Below are positions 6,270-9,464 of a DNA stretch of 9,464 nt, piece after piece (position 1 is the stretch's first letter; each line of letters starts with the position of its first letter). The position numbers were made by a program, and so were the translations under genes. This DNA is from Verrucomicrobiota bacterium (GTDB taxonomy: Bacteria > Verrucomicrobiota > Verrucomicrobiia > Limisphaerales > UBA9464): the NCBI GenBank assembly GCA_947454295.1, contig CANGMO010000058.1:1-9464 (forward strand), read 5' to 3'. The notes under the pieces are model-generated. The model had not been told where the DNA came from. It did not search any database and worked only from the letters and a program-made list of their open reading frames with translations.

Positions 6270-6845
6270 ATGAGCGTTCACGCGTTGATCTTCGACTGCG
6301 ACGGCACCCTGGCCCACACCATGCCCGTCCACTGGAAGGCCTGGCAGGAGGTGACGGCGAAGTACTCCATCCAGTTTCCCGAGGACCGCTTCTATTCCCT
6401 GGGCGGTGTGCCGACCCGCGACATCGTTCGCATGCTCGCGACGGAGCAGAACCGGCCGGACATCGATCCGCTCGCCTTCGCCCATGACAAGGAGCAGGCC
6501 TACTTCGCCCGTTTCCATGAAATCGGTCCGGTGGACGAGGTCGTGGCCATCGCCCGGGAGGCCCGCGGCAAGCTGCCCATGGCCGTCGCGAGCGGTGGGT
6601 CCCGCGTGGCCATCACCCGGGTGCTCAATCACCTGGGAATTCTCGACTGGTTCCAGGCCGTGGTGACCAACGAGGATGTCACGCGCCAGAAGCCCGCCCC
6701 CGACATCTTCCTGGAGGCCGCGCGCCGGCTTCAGGTGGCCCCGCAGCACTGCCGCGGCTACGAGGACACTGATCTGGGCATGCAGTCGATCCTGGCTGCC
6801 GGCATGGAGGCGGTGGACATCCGGCACTACACCCGAGGGAATTGA
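6270..6845 (+). CDS. HAD-superfamily phosphatase, YqaB / beta-phosphoglucomutase-like
   Basis: The 191-residue protein has all HAD motifs. FDCDGTL gives the nucleophile Asp9 and general acid/base Asp11. VASGGS contains motif II Ser108. RQKPAPDIF contains motif III Lys141. YEDTDLGM provides the Mg-binding acids of motif IV (Glu165, Asp166, Asp168). A short alpha-helical cap lies between motifs I and II. The spacing and the segments HWKAWQEV, GGVPTRDIV, LPMAVASG and AAGMEAVDIR closely resemble E. coli YqaB, a small-molecule sugar-phosphate phosphatase acting on fructose-1-phosphate and related substrates. The likely role is cytoplasmic dephosphorylation of a sugar phosphate; the exact substrate cannot be read from the sequence, and mutase activity is possible but less likely. 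It starts 20 bp after prfA and ends 48 bp before the DUF547 gene, so it may be part of one transcript. Confidence 0.9.
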   Translation: MSVHALIFDCDGTLAHTMPVHWKAWQEVTAKYSIQFPEDRFYSLGGVPTRDIVRMLATEQNRPDIDPLAFAHDKEQAYFARFHEIGPVDEVVAIAREARGKLPMAVASGGSRVAITRVLNHLGILDWFQAVVTNEDVTRQKPAPDIFLEAARRLQVAPQHCRGYEDTDLGMQSILAAGMEAVDIRHYTRGN

Positions 6846-6893
6846 CCCCCCTTGCGCATTCGCCGCATCGGCGCAACGGTGGCCGGCGATGTG

Positions 6894-7679
6894 ATGAAAC
6901 GGTTGCTCTGTTGCCTGCTGGTTTTTTGCGTTGTTGGCCGGGGATCCGTTCACGGTGCCCCGTTTGATCCGACCCATGCCCGCTGGGGACGGGTGCTCTC
7001 CCGATTCGTTCAGGAAGGCGCCGTGGACTATGCCGGCCTGGCGGCGTCGCCCAAGGAACTCGCGGAGTATCTTCAGGAGATGGGATCGATTCCCGAATCC
7101 GGGTTCGAGGCCCTGCCCCGGGAGGCGCAGATCGCCTTCCTCATCAATCTCTACAACGCCGCCACGCTCAAGCTGATCGTCGATCACCACCCGGTCGCCT
7201 CCATCAAGAAGGTGGGCGGTTGGTTTAAATCGCCCTGGGATCTCGAGTGCGTCCCGCTGTTCGGAAGGACGGTCACCCTGAACCGGATCGAGCATCAGAT
7301 GCTGCGGCCGCGATTTCAGGAACCGCGTGTCCACTTTGCGCTGGTCTGCGCGGCGCGGGGATGTCCGCCGCTCCGCGATGAACCCTATGTGGCCGCCCGA
7401 CTCGACGCGCAGTTGTCCGATCAGGCTCGACGGTTTCTCGCGCAGCCGGAGAAGAACCGGTTCGATGCCACCACCCGCACGCTCACGCTCTCGCCCATCT
7501 TCAAATGGTACGCCGTGGATTTCCCCGCGGCACCGGATGGATTGACTCGGTTCCTGTCGCCGTTTCTGCCGAAGGAGCAGGCCGCTGGTATCGCGTCGGG
7601 CGGGATCACCATCGAGTACTCGGTGTACGATTGGAGTCTCAACAGCCGGCCCACCCCGGCGACGCCGCATGGACGCTGA
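6894..7679 (+). CDS. Secreted DUF547 domain protein
   Basis: DUF547 (PF04784) is a conserved family without an established biochemical role. The preferred start is the ATG at 6894 (261 residues), because it opens a clear signal peptide: MKR, a hydrophobic Leu/Cys/Val stretch and a cleavage region near SVHGAPF. A TTG at 6852 would put 14 residues before it. DUF547 hallmarks from that start are AFLINLYNAATLKLIV (81-96), the LNRIEHQMLRPRF helix (about 129-141), HFALVCAARGCPPLR (147-161) with two Cys, LSPIFKWYAVDF (199-210) and the terminal IEYSVYDWSLN (250-260). The product is expected outside the cytoplasmic membrane. Its last 11 bases overlap the start of the TVP38/TMEM64 gene, indicating translational coupling. 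A GTG directly before the ATG is an alternative start. Confidence 0.9.
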   Translation: MKRLLCCLLVFCVVGRGSVHGAPFDPTHARWGRVLSRFVQEGAVDYAGLAASPKELAEYLQEMGSIPESGFEALPREAQIAFLINLYNAATLKLIVDHHPVASIKKVGGWFKSPWDLECVPLFGRTVTLNRIEHQMLRPRFQEPRVHFALVCAARGCPPLRDEPYVAARLDAQLSDQARRFLAQPEKNRFDATTRTLTLSPIFKWYAVDFPAAPDGLTRFLSPFLPKEQAAGIASGGITIEYSVYDWSLNSRPTPATPHGR

Positions 7680-8421
7680 CACAGCATCGCCGCCCCGCTC
7701 CGGCCTCCAGCGTGCGGTGCGTTGGATCGTGCCGGTGCTGGTGATCGCGGCGATTGCGGCGGCGGCGGGATCTTCGACGCTGCGAGCCGCCATTCCGCGA
7801 TTTGTAGAGGGACTGCGCGATGCCGGTCCGATGGGAATGGCGCTGTTTGTCGGCGCTTATGTGGGCGCGTGCATTCTGTTTCTTCCCGGATCGGTCCTTA
7901 CCCTCGGTGCCGGTGCGGTCTTCGGGGTGGCGCGCGGATTTGCGCTGGTGTCCGTGGCGTCCACCCTCGGGGCGACGTTGAGCTTTCTGCTGGGTCGATT
8001 CCTGGCGCGGGATTGGATCGCCGCCCGTGCGGCGGCGAATCCCCGCTTCGCGGCGATTGATGGTGCAGTAGCCCGCGAGGGTTGGCGGATGGTCCTGCTG
8101 CTGCGCCTGTCGCCGCTGTTCCCCTTCAACCTGCTGAACTATTCGCTTGGTGTCACCCGCGTGGGACTTCGCGACTTCGTTCTGGCGTCGTGGATCGGGA
8201 TGATGCCCGGAACGTTGCTCTTCGTGTGGCTTGGTGCCGCAGCGGGCGATGTGGCCGGCGCGGCGTCGGGGCAGCGGCAACGTCAACCCGCCGAGTGGAT
8301 CCTCATGGCCACCGGCCTGCTGGCCACCGTGTGGGTGAGCGTCCGCATCACCCGCCTCGCCCGAACCGCCCTCCAACGCCGACTCGAACCCGGAGCGGAG
8401 GACGGAAGAAGCCACAGATGA
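7669..8421 (+). CDS. TVP38/TMEM64 family (VTT domain) membrane protein
   Basis: This 250-residue integral membrane protein has the VTT/SNARE-assoc signatures: ILFLPGSVLTLGAGAVFG (69-86, with the re-entrant PG), the STLGATLSFLLGRFLARDW block (98-116), and the LLLRLSPLFPFNLLNYSLG segment (143-161) with conserved Arg146. VGLRDFVLASWIGMMPGTLL (165-184) follows. Extra hydrophobic segments lie near 18-34 and 210-228. The wider VTT group includes DedA proteins and eukaryotic TMEM41B/VMP1, several of which move lipids across membranes; the substrate here is unknown. The start overlaps the DUF547 gene by 11 bp. The C-terminal residues His-Arg and the stop codon (8419-8421) come from the CACAGATG repeat that begins at 8412, so the end of this protein has probably been rewritten by that element. 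Confidence 0.92.
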   Translation: MDADTASPPRSGLQRAVRWIVPVLVIAAIAAAAGSSTLRAAIPRFVEGLRDAGPMGMALFVGAYVGACILFLPGSVLTLGAGAVFGVARGFALVSVASTLGATLSFLLGRFLARDWIAARAAANPRFAAIDGAVAREGWRMVLLLRLSPLFPFNLLNYSLGVTRVGLRDFVLASWIGMMPGTLLFVWLGAAAGDVAGAASGQRQRQPAEWILMATGLLATVWVSVRITRLARTALQRRLEPGAEDGRSHR

Positions 8422-8541
8422 ACAGAGATGGACACAGATGCAGAACGGGGCAGAGGAGATTCAGCTCCTCAAAACGTTTCGAACCGATTGGCGTTTCCAA
8501 TGCATCGGTCCCTCCGGATTCCTATCTCTGTCCATCTGTGG
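8412..8541. repeat. Inverted-repeat element of CACAGATG type
   Basis: The left arm CCACAGATGAACAGAGATGG (8412-8431) and the reverse complement of 8522-8541 agree at 18 of 20 positions, leaving 90 bp between them. The interior has two further perfect 6-bp stems: GAGGAG (8453-8458) with CTCCTC (8465-8470), and ACCGAT (8483-8488) with ATCGGT (8504-8509). No open reading frame and no target-site duplication are seen. CACAGATG-rich sequences of this sort occur as dispersed intergenic repeats in some bacterial genomes, from memory including Verrucomicrobia; copy number here cannot be tested. It fills most of the gap between the VTT and reductase genes and overlaps the VTT stop codon. Confidence 0.75.
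8413..8442 (+). repeat. Three tandem 10-nt units in the left arm
   Basis: CACAGATGAA (8413-8422), CAGAGATGGA (8423-8432) and CACAGATGCA (8433-8442) are head-to-tail decamers sharing CASAGATGNA. The right arm, read on the minus strand, has two such units, CACAGATGGA and CAGAGATAGG, ending at 8540. The order of CACAG and CAGAG types is the same in both arms, which points to duplication or a common source unit rather than chance. Confidence 0.75.
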
Positions 8542-8573
8542 TTCCACGTTCCTGCTGCAATTCCGTGACGTGA

Positions 8574-9464
8574 ATGAGTGCTTCGAGAAATTCCGCTACC
8601 GACTGGCCTGAGCCGACAGATTCGAACAACGCCGCGTGGCTGGCCCAGGTGGCGCCGACGGGCTGGCGCAATCCCGCGCCGGCGCCGCGCTACAATCTGG
8701 TGGTGATTGGCGGCGGCACCGCGGGCTTGGTCACGGCCGTGGCCGCGGCGGGATTGGGCGCCCGGGTGGCGCTGGTGGAGCGGCACCGGCTGGGGGGCGA
8801 CTGCCTCAACACGGGCTGTGTTCCCTCGAAGACGCTGCTGCGTTCCGCCCGGGCGGCCGCCGCAGTGCGTGAAGCAGCGCGGTTTGGCGTGCGCGTTCCG
8901 CCGGGAGTTGAAATCGATTTTGCCGCGGTCATGGAACGCATGCGCGCTGTGCGCGCCTCCATCAGTCCGCACGATTCCGCCCAGCGCCTTCGCGGACTGG
9001 GGGTGGATGTGTTCTTCGGCGCGGCGCGATTTGCGGGAGGGGACGCGATCGAGGTGGCCGGAGCCCGGCTGCGGTTTCGTCGTGCCGTGATCGCCACCGG
9101 GGCACGCTTCGCGCCGCCGGGTCTGCGCGGACTGGAGTCGGTCCGGTATCTCACCCACGAGTCGGTGTGGTCACTCACAGAACGACCGCGGCGTCTGGCC
9201 GTGCTTGGCGGCGGGCCGATCGGGTGTGAACTGTCCCAGGCGTTTGCGCGACTGGGCACGCAGGTGACACTGTTTCATCCCCACCTCGAACTTCTGAACA
9301 AGGAGGACGCCGATGCCGCGGCGCTCATTCGCGCCTCGCTGCAGTCTGACGGGGTGAACATCCGGCTCGGCGCGCGCGTTGCCGCGGTGAGTGCCGGCGA
9401 ATCTGGGGCGGTAGTGATGGATGGGGAGGCCGAGCCTTTCGATGCACTCCTTGTGGCAACCGGA
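8574..9464 (+). CDS. Mercuric-reductase-like FAD/NAD(P) disulfide oxidoreductase (3' partial)
   Basis: The frame is open from the ATG at 8574 to the right edge; 297 of an expected 500 or so residues are seen. After an N-terminal stretch of about 40 residues (AAWLAQVAPTGWRNPAPAPR), YNLVVIGGGTAGLVTAV is the FAD-binding Rossmann motif. GGDCLNTGCVPSKTLL holds the redox-active disulfide (Cys77 and Cys82) characteristic of class I flavin disulfide reductases. AVIATGARF is the second FAD contact, and LAVLGGGPIGCELSQAF (from residue 208) starts the NAD(P)H-binding fold. There is no N-terminal heavy-metal-binding NmerA domain, and the C-terminal Cys pair of true MerA would lie outside the window. This group is often labelled mercuric reductase without proof. 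No mer genes are nearby. It lies 152 bp after the VTT gene, a recurrent partner. No Shine-Dalgarno sequence is visible. Confidence 0.9.
   Translation, partial: MSASRNSATDWPEPTDSNNAAWLAQVAPTGWRNPAPAPRYNLVVIGGGTAGLVTAVAAAGLGARVALVERHRLGGDCLNTGCVPSKTLLRSARAAAAVREAARFGVRVPPGVEIDFAAVMERMRAVRASISPHDSAQRLRGLGVDVFFGAARFAGGDAIEVAGARLRFRRAVIATGARFAPPGLRGLESVRYLTHESVWSLTERPRRLAVLGGGPIGCELSQAFARLGTQVTLFHPHLELLNKEDADAAALIRASLQSDGVNIRLGARVAAVSAGESGAVVMDGEAEPFDALLVATG

Noticed and set aside
6246..7793. A 515-codon open frame on the minus strand opposite the HAD and DUF547 genes
   Set aside because: It crosses two well-supported plus-strand genes and its translation has no recognisable family or plausible composition.
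7639..8415. A 258-codon minus-strand open frame opposite the VTT gene
   Set aside because: The translation is an Arg/Gln/His-rich artefact, while the plus strand has a clear VTT membrane protein.
8412..8541. CRISPR array or insertion sequence
   Set aside because: The units are 10 nt with no spacers of constant size, and there is no transposase frame or target-site duplication.
8574..9464. True MerA of a mercury-resistance operon
   Set aside because: No merR, merT, merP or NmerA domain is present, and the diagnostic C-terminal Cys pair is outside the window. The sequence fits the broader mercuric-reductase-like group.

Overview
The window is GC-rich, densely coding bacterial chromosome with no rRNA, tRNA, CRISPR array, transposase or phage gene. 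Several things suggest a Verrucomicrobiota (or broader PVC-group) organism: a cytochrome c/CBM6-type protein of the kind found with ThuA and sugar-dehydrogenase modules in these phyla, a C-minus L31 gene directly before prfA, a GYF_2-RDD membrane protein, almost no Shine-Dalgarno sequences, and a dispersed-looking CACAGATG-type repeat. This assignment is inference from family recognition, not from a marker-gene search.

Layout. (1) Positions 1-3363, plus strand: three genes for exported proteins. They are the C-terminal part of a c-type cytochrome fused to a CBM6-like module, an unrecognised secreted protein that looks like a beta-propeller, and a secreted protein with about three SbsA/Big_5 Ig-like domains. 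A perfect hairpin lies in the convergent gap that follows. (2) Positions 3420-4562, minus strand: a small three-helix membrane protein and a GYF_2-RDD membrane protein, with a plausible promoter at 4598-4626. (3) Positions 4711-6249, plus strand: a candidate promoter, rpmE2 (L31 type B with a Lys/Ala-rich tail), a strong intrinsic terminator, and prfA (RF1). (4) Positions 6270-8421, plus strand: a YqaB-like HAD phosphatase, a secreted DUF547 protein and a TVP38/TMEM64 (VTT) membrane protein, tightly packed and probably co-transcribed. (5) Positions 8412-8541: an inverted-repeat element built from 10-nt CACAGATG-like units, which supplies the stop codon of the VTT gene. (6) Position 8574 to the window end: the first 297 codons of a mercuric-reductase-like FAD/NAD(P) disulfide oxidoreductase, still open at the edge.

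How the genes may work together. The translation genes form a housekeeping block. The left-hand secreted genes probably belong to an extracytoplasmic carbohydrate or redox module that starts outside the window. The DUF547-VTT-disulfide reductase trio is the most suggestive accessory grouping, because VTT proteins and this reductase family are known to co-occur and even to be fused; the substrate cannot be read from this window. I did not find a clearly new multi-gene defence or mobile system. The best items for a second look are the repeat element, the DUF547-VTT-reductase trio, the altered residues around the RF1 GGQ motif, and the low-complexity insertion in the CBM6-like domain.
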